This document shows, piece after piece, positions 55,938 to 64,000 of a stretch of 64,000 nt of DNA. The stretch is from Ligilactobacillus sp. WC1T17 (GTDB lineage Bacteria > Bacillota > Bacilli > Lactobacillales > Lactobacillaceae): assembly GCA_900110005.1 (NCBI GenBank), contig FOCC01000007.1, forward strand, positions 1 to 64,000, given 5' to 3'. Each line of letters opens with the position of its first letter. Position 1 is the first letter of the stretch. The position numbers were made by a program, and so were the translations under genes. The notes under the pieces were generated by a model. The model was not told the origin of the DNA, searched no databases, and saw nothing but the letters and a program-made list of their open reading frames with translations.

Positions 55938-56531
55938 ATGAATTTAGTTCCTACAGTTATTGAACAATCCGCTCAAGGTGAACGTGCCTATGACATTTAT
56001 TCCCGCCTATTAAAAGACCGTATCATTATGGTTTCAGGTGAAGTTACTGACGATATGGCTAACGCTGTTATTGCCCAACTGCTTTTCTTGGATGCCCAAG
56101 ATTCTGAAAAAGATATCTATATGTACATTAACTCACCGGGCGGTTCTGTTTCAGCCGGTTTAGCAATTGTTGATACCATGAACTTCGTATCTGCTGATGT
56201 GCAAACAATCGTTATGGGGATGGCAGCTTCCATGGCTTCAATTTTTGCAACTTCTGGTGCTAAAGGCAAGCGTTTTGCTTTGCCTCACTCAGAAATCATG
56301 ATTCACCAACCATTAGGCGGTGCTCAAGGCCAATCAACTGAAATCCAAATTGCCGCTGAACATATTTTGCGGACCCGCAAATTAATCAACGAAATGTTGG
56401 CTAAAGGTTCTGGCCAACCAATCGAAAAGATTAATCAAGATACAGAACGCGATAACTTCATGACGGCTCAAGAGGCTGTTGATTACGGCTTGATTGACGG
56501 TATCATGGAAAACAAAAAGAAGTTAAACTAG
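55938..56531 (+). CDS. clpP: ATP-dependent Clp protease proteolytic subunit
   Basis: A 197-residue serine protease forming the 14-mer core used with ClpE, ClpX and ClpC. The catalytic Ser is in [10 protein letters not shown], His in [11 protein letters not shown], and Asp in [12 protein letters not shown] 55938 sits seven bases after AAGGAGG. The in-frame ATG at 55932 is only one base away from it, so the second was chosen. CtsR-regulated like clpE. Confidence 0.96.
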   Translation: MNLVPTVIEQSAQGERAYDIYSRLLKDRIIMVSGEVTDDMANAVIAQLLFLDAQDSEKDIYMYINSPGGSVSAGLAIVDTMNFVSADVQTIVMGMAASMASIFATSGAKGKRFALPHSEIMIHQPLGGAQGQSTEIQIAAEHILRTRKLINEMLAKGSGQPIEKINQDTERDNFMTAQEAVDYGLIDGIMENKKKLN

Positions 56532-56544
56532 TTAACTAAACTAT

Positions 56545-56583
56545 AAAAAAGATGCTCTAATTTAATTGGAGCATCTTTTTTTA
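56545..56583. terminator. Bidirectional terminator between clpP and whiA
   Basis: Stem AAAAAAGATGCTC with GAGCATCTTTTTTT around an AT-rich loop between convergent genes. Confidence 0.85.
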
Positions 56584-57522
56584 GACAATTTCTTGTCCAA
56601 GTCGTAATTTTTTCGCATAATCATTTAATTTGCGCAATCGGTGATTAACCCCTGATTTTGAAATAGGACCACCTGACACCAGTTCGCCCAACTCTTTGAG
56701 CGAAACTTCCGGGTGGGCCATCCGCGCTTTCGCAATATCTTGTAATTTCACCGGCAATTGATTTAACCCAATTTGTTCATCAATATACTTAATATTTTCA
56801 ATCTGCTTATTAGCTGCATCCGCCACTTTATTAAGATTAGCATTTTCACAGTTAACAATCCGATTGACAGAATTGCGCATGTCGCGCATAATCCTGATAT
56901 CTTCAAACTTAAGCATAGAGCTGGTTGCTCCGATTAAAGACAAAAAATCAGCAATTTTTTCAGCTTCTTTAAGATAGGTAATGTAGCCGCTGCGTCTTTC
57001 GGTCGTCCGCGCATTTAACCCATAGCGGTTCATCATTTCACAAATCGTATTATTGTGATCTTCATATAATGAATAGATTTCCAAATGATAGCGGCTGGTT
57101 TCGGGATTATTGACGGATCCAGTTGCTAAAAAAGCTCCCCGCAAGTAAGACCTAACTTTGGCATCATCATCCAAAAAAGTCAAAGGAACCGTTTCTTTCA
57201 GCTGAAAACCATTCAAGATATCTAAATCTTTCAAAACATAATCACTGCCAGTCTTCAACCGTACAATATAGAGGTTATTCTTTTTTAATTTCATTTTACG
57301 CCGAACCAGCAGTTCACTTTCAACGTCATAAAACTGCTTCAATAAACGATAAATTCGTCTAGCAGTAGCGGGGTTCTCGGTTTGAACACTCAAAACAAAT
57401 TTATGGTTGATAAGACTAATTGAGCCATTCATGCGAATCAAAGCCATCAATTCAGCTTTGGCATTGCCGAAATGGACTTCTAAAGTGGTAAGTTCTTTTT
57501 TTACCTCGCTTGCGTATGACAA
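56581..57522 (-). CDS. whiA: DNA-binding protein WhiA
   Basis: A 313-residue protein with an N-terminal LAGLIDADG-like domain ([21 protein letters not shown], around 130-150) and a C-terminal HTH ([20 protein letters not shown]). In Firmicutes WhiA influences cell division and chromosome segregation. Last gene of rapZ-yvcK-whiA, 12 bases after yvcK. Confidence 0.95.
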   Translation of the reverse strand: MSYASEVKKELTTLEVHFGNAKAELMALIRMNGSISLINHKFVLSVQTENPATARRIYRLLKQFYDVESELLVRRKMKLKKNNLYIVRLKTGSDYVLKDLDILNGFQLKETVPLTFLDDDAKVRSYLRGAFLATGSVNNPETSRYHLEIYSLYEDHNNTICEMMNRYGLNARTTERRSGYITYLKEAEKIADFLSLIGATSSMLKFEDIRIMRDMRNSVNRIVNCENANLNKVADAANKQIENIKYIDEQIGLNQLPVKLQDIAKARMAHPEVSLKELGELVSGGPISKSGVNHRLRKLNDYAKKLRLGQEIV

Positions 57523-57534
57523 AAAATCCCTCCT

Positions 57535-58551
57535 TTAATTGCTTTCATTTTCACGCCATGATTGCGGACGACCCGTTAACCGCATTAATTCGTCAACAAC
57601 TTGATCGCCATTATGAAATACGCCATGATTTCTTAATTTCAAAAAATTATCTGAAATAACCCGACAGCCCTGCTCACGTAAAGCTTTAAAGTCGTGACGC
57701 ACTTGATATAAATATTCATCATATTTTTGGCGGTCTAAATAGTCTTTTGGCACCGGTTCTGTATTTACCAGCACAGTATCAATAAATGGCTGGCCTAAAT
57801 GCTCATGCAGCACTTTAATATGGTCTGCATCACTAAAATGTTCCGTCTCGCCTTTTTGCGTCATAATGTTGCAAATATAAACTACTTCGGCTTTGGTTTG
57901 GCACACCGCTTGACCAACATTTTCAATCATTAAATTAGGCAAAATACTGGTAAACAAACTGCCTGGGCCTAAAACAATTTGGTCTGCCTGCATGATAGCA
58001 TCAACAACTTCTTGTTTAGCCCGAGGTTTTTCGTGCTTAGCTGAACTGACCCAAACCCGTTTGATGGTTTTATTGGCTGCCGAAATTTCTGCTTCACCCA
58101 TTTGTGTAGTACCATCACTGAATTCGGCATTTAAGGTTAATGGTTTATCCGATGCCGGGTAGATATGGCCGTCAACTTGCATAAACTGGCTTAACATCTG
58201 CACCGCATCAAAAATACCGCGATTATCCATTTCAGTTAAAGCAGCAATTATTAAATTGCCGATTGCGTGCCCCGAAAAGAAACGATCATCCGATGCAAAC
58301 CGATATTGAAAAACCGCTTTAACTATTTCAGGCATATCAGATAAAGCCACTAAGACATTGCGAATATCACCAGGCGGCACCACATTGATATAGTCGCGAA
58401 TAACGCCAGAAGATCCGCCATCATCAGCTACAGTCACTACCGCTGTGATATCGGCATTTCTTTTTTTGAGACTTTTTAAAATCACCGGCAACCCCGTTCC
58501 GCCTCCGATAACGACGATTTTGGGGCGCCGCTTATTTTTTAATTTCATCAT
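57535..58551 (-). CDS. yvcK: YvcK/GlmR-type regulator (gluconeogenesis factor)
   Basis: A 338-residue UDP-sugar-binding protein of the CofD/YvcK family. The N-terminal [15 protein letters not shown] and [10 protein letters not shown] motifs bind the nucleotide sugar. It links central metabolism to wall precursor synthesis in Bacillus. The ATGA overlap with the rapZ stop shows translational coupling. Confidence 0.94.
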   Translation of the reverse strand: MMKLKNKRRPKIVVIGGGTGLPVILKSLKKRNADITAVVTVADDGGSSGVIRDYINVVPPGDIRNVLVALSDMPEIVKAVFQYRFASDDRFFSGHAIGNLIIAALTEMDNRGIFDAVQMLSQFMQVDGHIYPASDKPLTLNAEFSDGTTQMGEAEISAANKTIKRVWVSSAKHEKPRAKQEVVDAIMQADQIVLGPGSLFTSILPNLMIENVGQAVCQTKAEVVYICNIMTQKGETEHFSDADHIKVLHEHLGQPFIDTVLVNTEPVPKDYLDRQKYDEYLYQVRHDFKALREQGCRVISDNFLKLRNHGVFHNGDQVVDELMRLTGRPQSWRENESN

Positions 58552-59435
58552 GACCTATTCACTGTTTCCTTTCGCTTCTTCATATCACGATGGTAAATAT
58601 TCACATTATAAGCATCCGCTTTTAAATCCAGACCAATTCGCTGTGCAATTGCTACTGAGCGATGCTGCCCACCGGTGCAGCCAATAGCAATTGTTAAACT
58701 GCTTTTGCCTTCGTCAATGTAGCCCGGAATAATAAAGCGCAGCATCGCAATAAACTGTTCATAAAAATGAGCCGTTTTTTCTGACTGCATAACATAATCA
58801 TAAACACCTTGATCAAGCCCTGTCTTTTCCTTTAAAGCTGCCACATAGTATGGATTAGGTAAGAAGCGCACATCCATAACCACATCTGCATCAATTGGAA
58901 TCCCATATTTAAACCCAAACGACATCACATTAATATGGAAAGTTGTATTTTCACTTGCTTCAAAATTATGGAAAATTTCTTCCCGTAATTGCCGCGGCGC
59001 TAAATTACTCGTATCAATCACCAAGGTAGCTTTGGATTTGATTTCTTCTAACAATTCCCGTTCGCGGTTAATCCCGTCTAACACACGCCCATCCATCGCC
59101 AATGGGTGGGACCGCCGTGTTTCCTTGTAGCGTGCCACTAATTCTTCGTTAGAAGCATCCAAGAAAAGAATCTTAGCACTGATACCATTTTCATCTTCTA
59201 AATTGCGAATCATCTCAACGACAGCTTCATAAAAGGCTCTTGATCTTAAATCGATGACTAAGGCAACTTTTTTTATCTTGCCTGATTCCTTGACAAGTTC
59301 CCAAAATTTATCCATCAAAGCCGGCGGCATATTGTCAACACAAAAATAACCTAAATCTTCAAAACTTTGCATGGCTACAGTCTTGCCGGCACCGCTCATG
59401 CCAGTTACAATAACTAATTGCATTGCATCTTGCAT
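58548..59435 (-). CDS. rapZ: RapZ family nucleotide-binding protein
   Basis: A 295-residue P-loop protein (YvcJ-type in Firmicutes). Walker A is [14 protein letters not shown], and [13 protein letters not shown] marks the C-terminal domain. In E. coli RapZ handles sRNA GlmZ, while in Firmicutes it is an NTPase of less clear role. ATG 59435 follows GAGAGGTGA by six bases. The GTG at 59444 lies in that site. First gene of the rapZ-yvcK-whiA operon. Confidence 0.93.
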   Translation of the reverse strand: MQDAMQLVIVTGMSGAGKTVAMQSFEDLGYFCVDNMPPALMDKFWELVKESGKIKKVALVIDLRSRAFYEAVVEMIRNLEDENGISAKILFLDASNEELVARYKETRRSHPLAMDGRVLDGINRERELLEEIKSKATLVIDTSNLAPRQLREEIFHNFEASENTTFHINVMSFGFKYGIPIDADVVMDVRFLPNPYYVAALKEKTGLDQGVYDYVMQSEKTAHFYEQFIAMLRFIIPGYIDEGKSSLTIAIGCTGGQHRSVAIAQRIGLDLKADAYNVNIYHRDMKKRKETVNRS

Positions 59436-59510
59436 TATCTTCACCTCTCAAAAAACATACTTACTATATTATAGCATATCCTCTAGGCGCTTAAAAAAGA
59501 TACGCTTAAC

Positions 59511-59540
59511 AAAAAAATAGCTGGGAAACCCAGCTATTTT
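59511..59540 (-). terminator. Terminator of the serine dehydratase operon
   Basis: Stem AAAATAGCTGGG with its complement, TTT loop, T run on the minus strand. Confidence 0.85.
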
Positions 59541-60426
59541 AAACCTCTTCACCAAAAATTTTAATTTTCATTTTTAATCCTGTCGGTGTGGTTGCCAAAC
59601 CGCCTAGACCGGTTTCTCGCAACTGCATTGGCATTTTTTCACCAATGCGCCGCATCGCACCAATAACTTCATCAGCGGGAATCTTATTTTCAATCCCTGC
59701 TAAAGCCATGTCACTGCAAGCCAGAGCATTCACTGCTCCGGCTACATTGCGCTTCACACAAGGAATTTCTACCAAACCAGCTACCGGATCGCACACCAAG
59801 CCTAGAAGGTTGCTTAAAGCCATCGCAAAAGCTTCACTGGCCTGCTTAGGCGTACCACCACAAACTTCAACCGCAGCGGCGGCGGCCATCGCCGAAGCAC
59901 TACCGACTTCGGCCTGACATCCGCCCACTGCACCGGCAATCATAGCGCTATTTGCAGTTACCAATCCAAAAGCACTGGCCGTAAATAAAAATTGAATCAT
60001 CTGTTCTTCAGTTAAATCAAGCTTTTCCTTGATTGAAAATAAAACCCCAGGGATGGTGCCGGATGATCCGGCTGTAGGTGTTGCACAAATAACTCCCATG
60101 GCAGCATTGACTTCATTGGTCGCCAGCGCATTTTGCACAGCTAATAAAACATCATCACCAGACAAGCCCAAACCTTGTTCGCGATATTTGCGCATTTTAA
60201 CGGCATCACCACCGGTCAACCCCGTGGGCGAATGCACGCCTTCTCCACTAGCGCCGCGCTTAGCTGCTTTTTGCATCACGTGCAATTGGTGTTTCATCTT
60301 GTCCCAAACTGCTTTGCGGGAAGCTCGTTCAAAATTCATCTCAGTACGAACCATGAGTTCCCAAATAGGCAGGTTTAATTCATCGCATTTTTTCAAAAGT
60401 GAAGCTACTGTTTGATACATGGTCAC
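59539..60426 (-). CDS. sdaAA: L-serine dehydratase, alpha subunit
   Basis: A 295-residue Fe-S enzyme subunit that with the beta subunit converts serine to pyruvate and ammonia. Cysteines for the 4Fe-4S cluster are placed in ATPTAGSSGTIPG (with ICATP before it), LVCDPVAGLVEIPCVKRN and VGGCQAEVG. Starts four bases after sdaAB. Split two-gene form typical of Gram-positive bacteria. Confidence 0.95.
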   Translation of the reverse strand: MTMYQTVASLLKKCDELNLPIWELMVRTEMNFERASRKAVWDKMKHQLHVMQKAAKRGASGEGVHSPTGLTGGDAVKMRKYREQGLGLSGDDVLLAVQNALATNEVNAAMGVICATPTAGSSGTIPGVLFSIKEKLDLTEEQMIQFLFTASAFGLVTANSAMIAGAVGGCQAEVGSASAMAAAAAVEVCGGTPKQASEAFAMALSNLLGLVCDPVAGLVEIPCVKRNVAGAVNALACSDMALAGIENKIPADEVIGAMRRIGEKMPMQLRETGLGGLATTPTGLKMKIKIFGEEV

Positions 60427-60430
60427 ACCT

Positions 60431-61087
60431 CTATAAACATACTAATTCATGCGTCAATTGCGCAATTTCGGCTAAAGCATCTTGGTTAGGCTTTTTATCT
60501 AATTCAACTTCTAACAAGCAATGCTCCGCCTTGACACTTTGACTGGTGCGCTTAATCACCACATCATCTGCTTGCAGGCGTTGTTCAATCAGTTCCTGCT
60601 GACCATCTTTAATCCAGCATAAAACCATTGGCAAAGGTCCTTTTGGTGAAAGCTCATGCCCATCTAACTTCAATCCTCTGATTTCAATCGTGCCGCCCCC
60701 AATCGAGCAGCCGGCAATTTGAATCTTTTTGTTTTCATTTTCCAAGGTAATAATCGCCGTGTTGGGATGGTGAATGGGACTTTTGGTCCGATGTTCGATA
60801 AATTTAACCTTAATCCCGCCTTCTCTAGCAATTTTAACTGCCTGAGAAACCCTTAAATCAGCGGTACCCATCCCTAAAATGCCGGCAACAATCGCAAAAT
60901 CAGTTCCATGTCCGCGATGCGTTTGGGCAAAGGATTCATAATAATCAACTGTAATTTTGGTTATTTTTTGAGAAAAAAGCTTGTGAGCCACGTGCCCAAT
61001 AGCAACTGCCCCGGCAGTATGGGAACTGGAAGGTCCCACCATTACAGGGCCAATAATATCAAAAACACTTTTATAATTTCCACTCAT
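60431..61087 (-). CDS. sdaAB: L-serine dehydratase, beta subunit
   Basis: A 218-residue subunit with the GPSSSHTAGAVAIG motif and a C-terminal ACT-like domain (about 145-218). ATG 61087 has AGAGGA upstream. The longer in-frame reading to 61156 has no ribosome site and an unconserved start. First gene of the sdaAB-sdaAA operon. Confidence 0.93.
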   Translation of the reverse strand: MSGNYKSVFDIIGPVMVGPSSSHTAGAVAIGHVAHKLFSQKITKITVDYYESFAQTHRGHGTDFAIVAGILGMGTADLRVSQAVKIAREGGIKVKFIEHRTKSPIHHPNTAIITLENENKKIQIAGCSIGGGTIEIRGLKLDGHELSPKGPLPMVLCWIKDGQQELIEQRLQADDVVIKRTSQSVKAEHCLLEVELDKKPNQDALAEIAQLTHELVCL

Positions 61088-61195
61088 AATTTTTCCTCTA
61101 TCAACTTTTTCAAATAATTTTAATGTAACACTTCTTAGCCGTAAAAGCCAACGCATTTGAAAAAATTAATCCATTTTAATTAACCTTTAAATATC

Positions 61196-61225
61196 AAAAA
61201 GAGGCTTTTAAAAAGCCCCTTTTTG
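61196..61225 (-). terminator. Terminator of luxS
   Basis: Stem AAAAAGGGGCTTTT with AAAAGCCTCTTTTT on the minus strand after the luxS stop. Confidence 0.8.
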
Positions 61226-61231
61226 TCACTT

Positions 61232-61705
61232 TTAATCAACTACCTTACGTTCAAAAGGATCAGATGAAATGCCCTCAGATAAAATCTTTTGGCACCATTC
61301 TTGGGCTGAAAAGAGGGAGTGGTCGCGATAGTTGCCGCAACTCTTAATATCTGTTCCTTGAACATCATCCCAAGTAGCATTCACAATATCTTGCAAAGCT
61401 TTTTTCAAAGCTTTAGCTACTTCAACGGTATCATGTTCACCCCACATGATTAAATGGAAACCAGTCCGACAGCCAAAAGGTGAGCAGTCAATGACACCCG
61501 TCAAATAGTCACGCAAGTAACCGGCTAACATATGTTCAATGGTATGCAGACCAGCAGTTGGAATAGCATTTTCGTTTGGCTGGACTAATCGTAAATCAAA
61601 ATTTGAAATCTTATCGCCCTTAGGCCCTTCTTCAACAGTAATTAGCCGCACGTATGGTGCTTTAACAGCGGTATGATCCAGAGTAAAACTTTCAACTTCT
61701 GCCAT
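61232..61705 (-). CDS. luxS: S-ribosylhomocysteine lyase LuxS
   Basis: A 157-residue metalloenzyme that cleaves S-ribosylhomocysteine to homocysteine and DPD, the autoinducer-2 precursor. Metal ligands are His54 and His58 in HTIEHML and Cys123 in [10 protein letters not shown]. Cys79 in FGCRTGF is catalytic. ATG 61705 has AAGGA eight bases before it, and the ATG at 61714 is too close. Has its own promoter after uvrA. Confidence 0.96.
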   Translation of the reverse strand: MAEVESFTLDHTAVKAPYVRLITVEEGPKGDKISNFDLRLVQPNENAIPTAGLHTIEHMLAGYLRDYLTGVIDCSPFGCRTGFHLIMWGEHDTVEVAKALKKALQDIVNATWDDVQGTDIKSCGNYRDHSLFSAQEWCQKILSEGISSDPFERKVVD

Positions 61706-61739
61706 AACAATCATCCTTCCCGAATTATCTCTATATCGA

Positions 61740-61767
61740 ATATACCATTTTTTAAGTAAAAAGCAAG
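61740..61767 (-). promoter_or_regulatory. luxS promoter
   Basis: Minus strand: -35 TTGCTT at 61767-61762, 16-base spacer, -10 TATATT at 61745-61740 with TGG before it (extended). Confidence 0.65.
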
Positions 61768-61771
61768 CAAA

Positions 61772-64000
61772 CTAGCGGTCTTTAGGAGCCAAAACTTTGG
61801 CTAAATAACGTCCAGTATAGCTTTCTTTAACTTTAACCAACTCTTCGGGCGTGCCGCAAGCCACAACCTGTCCTCCAGCTTGACCGCCTTCGGGTCCAAG
61901 GTCAATCAGGTAATCAGCAGTCTTAATCACATCAAGATTATGTTCGATGACTAAAACCGTATTACCCTTATCAACCAGTCGCTGCAATACATCCAGCAGA
62001 CGCTTAATATCATCGGTATGCAGGCCAGTCGTTGGTTCATCTAAGATATAAAAATTCTTACCGTTGGTCTTACGATGCAATTCACTGGCCAATTTCATCC
62101 GCTGTGCTTCTCCGCCGGATAAAGTCGTCGCCGGCTGGCCTAAGGTGACATAGCCTAAACCTACATCAGCAATCGTTTGCAGTTTGCGCTTAATTTTAGG
62201 AATAGCATCAAAAAATTCTAACGCTTCTGCCACTGTTAACTGTAAAATTTCGGCGATGTTTTTTCCCTTGTATTCAACTTCTAGTGTTTCTGAATTATAC
62301 CGCGTTCCATGGCAAAGTTCACAAGGTACATAGACATCCGGTAAAAAGTTCATTTCAATCTTTAAGATACCATCACCCTTGCAGGCCTCGCAGCGGCCGC
62401 CTTTAACATTGAAACTAAAGCGTCCCTTGCCATATCCCCGCATCTTAGCTTGATTGGTCTTGGCAAATAAGTCGCGAATATCATCAAAAACACCGGTATA
62501 AGTGGCAGGATTACTGCGTGGTGTTCGTCCAATCGGACTTTGATCGATAGCAATAACTTTTTCTAAATGTTCCGTTCCTAAAAGTTTGGTATATTTGCCA
62601 GGCTTTTCAGTACTATGATTTAATTTTTGGGCCAACGCTTTTTTCAAAATCATATTGACTAAAGTTGATTTACCTGAACCTGACACCCCAGTGACCGCAA
62701 TAAACTCACCTAAAGGAAAACGGACATCAATCTTTTTGAGATTATTTTCCTGAGCCCCATACAAAGATAAGACTTTACCATTGCCTTGGCGTCTTGTTTG
62801 TGGAACTTCGATAGCTTTTTTTCCAGCTAAATATTGGCCTGTCAACGAGTGCGGATTTTTTTCAACTTGCTTTGGTGTTCCGGCTGCCATCAATTGGCCC
62901 CCATTTTGCCCAGCTCCAGGGCCGATATCGATTAAATAATCAGCGGCCCGCATCGTATCTTCATCATGTTCGACGACAATCAAAGTATTGCCTAGGTCGC
63001 GCATCTTCTTTAGCGAAGCAATCAAGCGGTCATTATCCCGTTGGTGCAAGCCAATTGAAGGCTCATCCAAAATATATAAAACCCCAGATAAGTTGGACCC
63101 AATCTGTGTGGCTAAACGAATTCGCTGCGCCTCCCCGCCTGACAAAGTTCTGGCTGAGCGACTCAAAGTAAGATAATCTAAGCCCACGTTAACCAAAAAG
63201 TCTAACCTGTCGTTAATTTCTTTTAAAATAGGGCGAGCGATTTTTAATTTAGCATCACTGAAGTTTAAATTCTTAAAGAAGGTCAGGGCTTCGCCAATCG
63301 CTAAATCAGATACTTCGCCTATATGATGTCCGGCAATTTTAACAGCTAAAGCTTTAGCATTCAAACGGTAACCATGGCACGTACTGCACGTTAAACTGGT
63401 TAAATATTTCCGCATAACATCACGGGTGAAATCGCTGTTAGTCTCATTGTATCGCCGCCAAATATTAGGAATTACCCCTTCAAATGGGGCATCTACATCC
63501 CTGACTCCGCCAAAGTCACTTTCATAGTGGAAATGGAATACTTCATCCCCCGAACCGTATAAAATAAGCTCTTGCTGGTCTATAGGCAAGTCATCAAACG
63601 GTACATCCATATCAATGTTAAAAGTTTCGCAGCAAGCTGCCAACATTTTAGGATAGTATTTAGAACTGATAGGATTCCATGGGGCAATCGCACCTTCATT
63701 TAAGGTTAACTTACGGTCTGGCACCACCAAATCAGGATCAACTTCCAATTTAACACCCAAACCGTCACAATCTCCACAGGCACCAAAAGGCGCATTAAAA
63801 GAAAACAGTCTTGGCTCTAATTCTCCAATGGTAAAGCCGCAATAAGGGCAGGCAAATTTTTCGGAAAATTGCAGGGTTTCTTGCCCAACCACTTCGACAC
63901 TGACATAACCGTCGGCCAGCCTTAAAGCCGCTTCCAGCGAATCAAAAAGCCGGCTTTTGATTCCTTCTTTGATGACGACCCGATCAACCACAACGGAAAT
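61772..64000 (-). CDS. uvrA: Excinuclease ABC subunit A, C-terminal ~742 residues
   Basis: The 3' part of uvrA. The reading frame stays open to the window edge, so the first ~200 residues lie outside. UvrA dimers scan DNA for bulky damage and load UvrB. Visible parts are a zinc finger (ACPYCGFTIG, ACGDCDGLG), the ABC signature LSGGEAQRIRLATQIG, a second Walker A GVSGSGKSTLVN, a second zinc-finger (RCEACKGDG, CELCHG) and the second signature LSGGEAQRMKLA. The GTG at 63991 is internal. Confidence 0.97.
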   Translation of the reverse strand: MSVVVDRVVIKEGIKSRLFDSLEAALRLADGYVSVEVVGQETLQFSEKFACPYCGFTIGELEPRLFSFNAPFGACGDCDGLGVKLEVDPDLVVPDRKLTLNEGAIAPWNPISSKYYPKMLAACCETFNIDMDVPFDDLPIDQQELILYGSGDEVFHFHYESDFGGVRDVDAPFEGVIPNIWRRYNETNSDFTRDVMRKYLTSLTCSTCHGYRLNAKALAVKIAGHHIGEVSDLAIGEALTFFKNLNFSDAKLKIARPILKEINDRLDFLVNVGLDYLTLSRSARTLSGGEAQRIRLATQIGSNLSGVLYILDEPSIGLHQRDNDRLIASLKKMRDLGNTLIVVEHDEDTMRAADYLIDIGPGAGQNGGQLMAAGTPKQVEKNPHSLTGQYLAGKKAIEVPQTRRQGNGKVLSLYGAQENNLKKIDVRFPLGEFIAVTGVSGSGKSTLVNMILKKALAQKLNHSTEKPGKYTKLLGTEHLEKVIAIDQSPIGRTPRSNPATYTGVFDDIRDLFAKTNQAKMRGYGKGRFSFNVKGGRCEACKGDGILKIEMNFLPDVYVPCELCHGTRYNSETLEVEYKGKNIAEILQLTVAEALEFFDAIPKIKRKLQTIADVGLGYVTLGQPATTLSGGEAQRMKLASELHRKTNGKNFYILDEPTTGLHTDDIKRLLDVLQRLVDKGNTVLVIEHNLDVIKTADYLIDLGPEGGQAGGQVVACGTPEELVKVKESYTGRYLAKVLAPKDR

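Noticed and set aside
60029..60415. 128-residue open frame antisense to sdaAA
   Set aside because: It overlaps conserved Fe-S enzyme coding sequence and has no start signals.

Overview
The window comes from a low-GC Gram-positive bacterium of the Lactobacillaceae. The partial 16S rRNA at the left edge has a lactobacillus-type V1-V2 region. The gene set agrees: LtaS and glycolipid transferases, CtsR-type operators in front of clpE and clpP, a cggR-gap-pgk-tpiA-eno glycolytic operon, oleate hydratase, Pta/AckA, and HPr/EI with a cre box. I cannot assign a genus from the sequence alone. This is core chromosome: I see no insertion sequence, prophage, CRISPR array or transfer module.

Layout. 1-810: 5' end of an rrn operon on the minus strand, with three tandem promoters. 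813-6600: lipoteichoic acid and glycolipid genes (ltaS, a DUF1797 protein, a flippase-like protein, two glycosyltransferases). 6758-11914: ptsH-ptsI, a small unknown protein, clpE and a DUF1827 protein. 12028-19773: a MucBP-type protein, prfC, a CBS/CorC protein, a TagH-like ATPase with a LysM tail, a GtrA protein, gpsA and an Ntdp-type phosphatase. 19843-26193: RlmCD-like methyltransferase, recX, a YihY protein, a LysM protein, galU, map and flavodoxin. 26208-31814: YfhO, UDP-GlcNAc 2-epimerase, murB and an acetyltransferase. 31917-39865: exonuclease, oleate hydratase, ackA, a MarR/MFS efflux pair, tsaE, pta and ung. 40134-43253: HAD phosphatase, LURP-one protein, acetyltransferase and a 3D-domain secreted protein. 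43434-48210: smpB, rnr, secG and a ClC antiporter. 48313-54000: the glycolytic operon under cggR. 54338-61705: rpoN, tRNA-Arg, clpP, whiA-yvcK-rapZ, sdaAA/sdaAB and luxS. 61772-64000: uvrA, cut by the window edge.

Three themes link the genes. Envelope building runs from UDP-glucose and glycerol-3-phosphate supply (galU, gpsA) through glycolipid anchor and LTA synthesis (two glycosyltransferases, ltaS), LTA decoration (YfhO, GtrA) and ManNAc and muramate precursors (epimerase, murB). Carbon flow runs from the PTS through lower glycolysis to acetate, with cre-like boxes at ptsH and ackA and CggR-like half-sites upstream of cggR. Protein quality control is represented by clpE and clpP, each behind a CtsR direct repeat.

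The least expected feature is a 117-base folded element at 40009-40125. It separates a perfect Shine-Dalgarno sequence from the start codon of a HAD phosphatase gene. Other points worth a second look are a terminator/anti-terminator-like hairpin pair before ltaS, a palindrome over the galU promoter, an RlmCD-type methyltransferase that has lost its Fe-S cysteines, a MucBP protein without an export signal, and a TagH ATPase carrying a LysM domain with no permease beside it.
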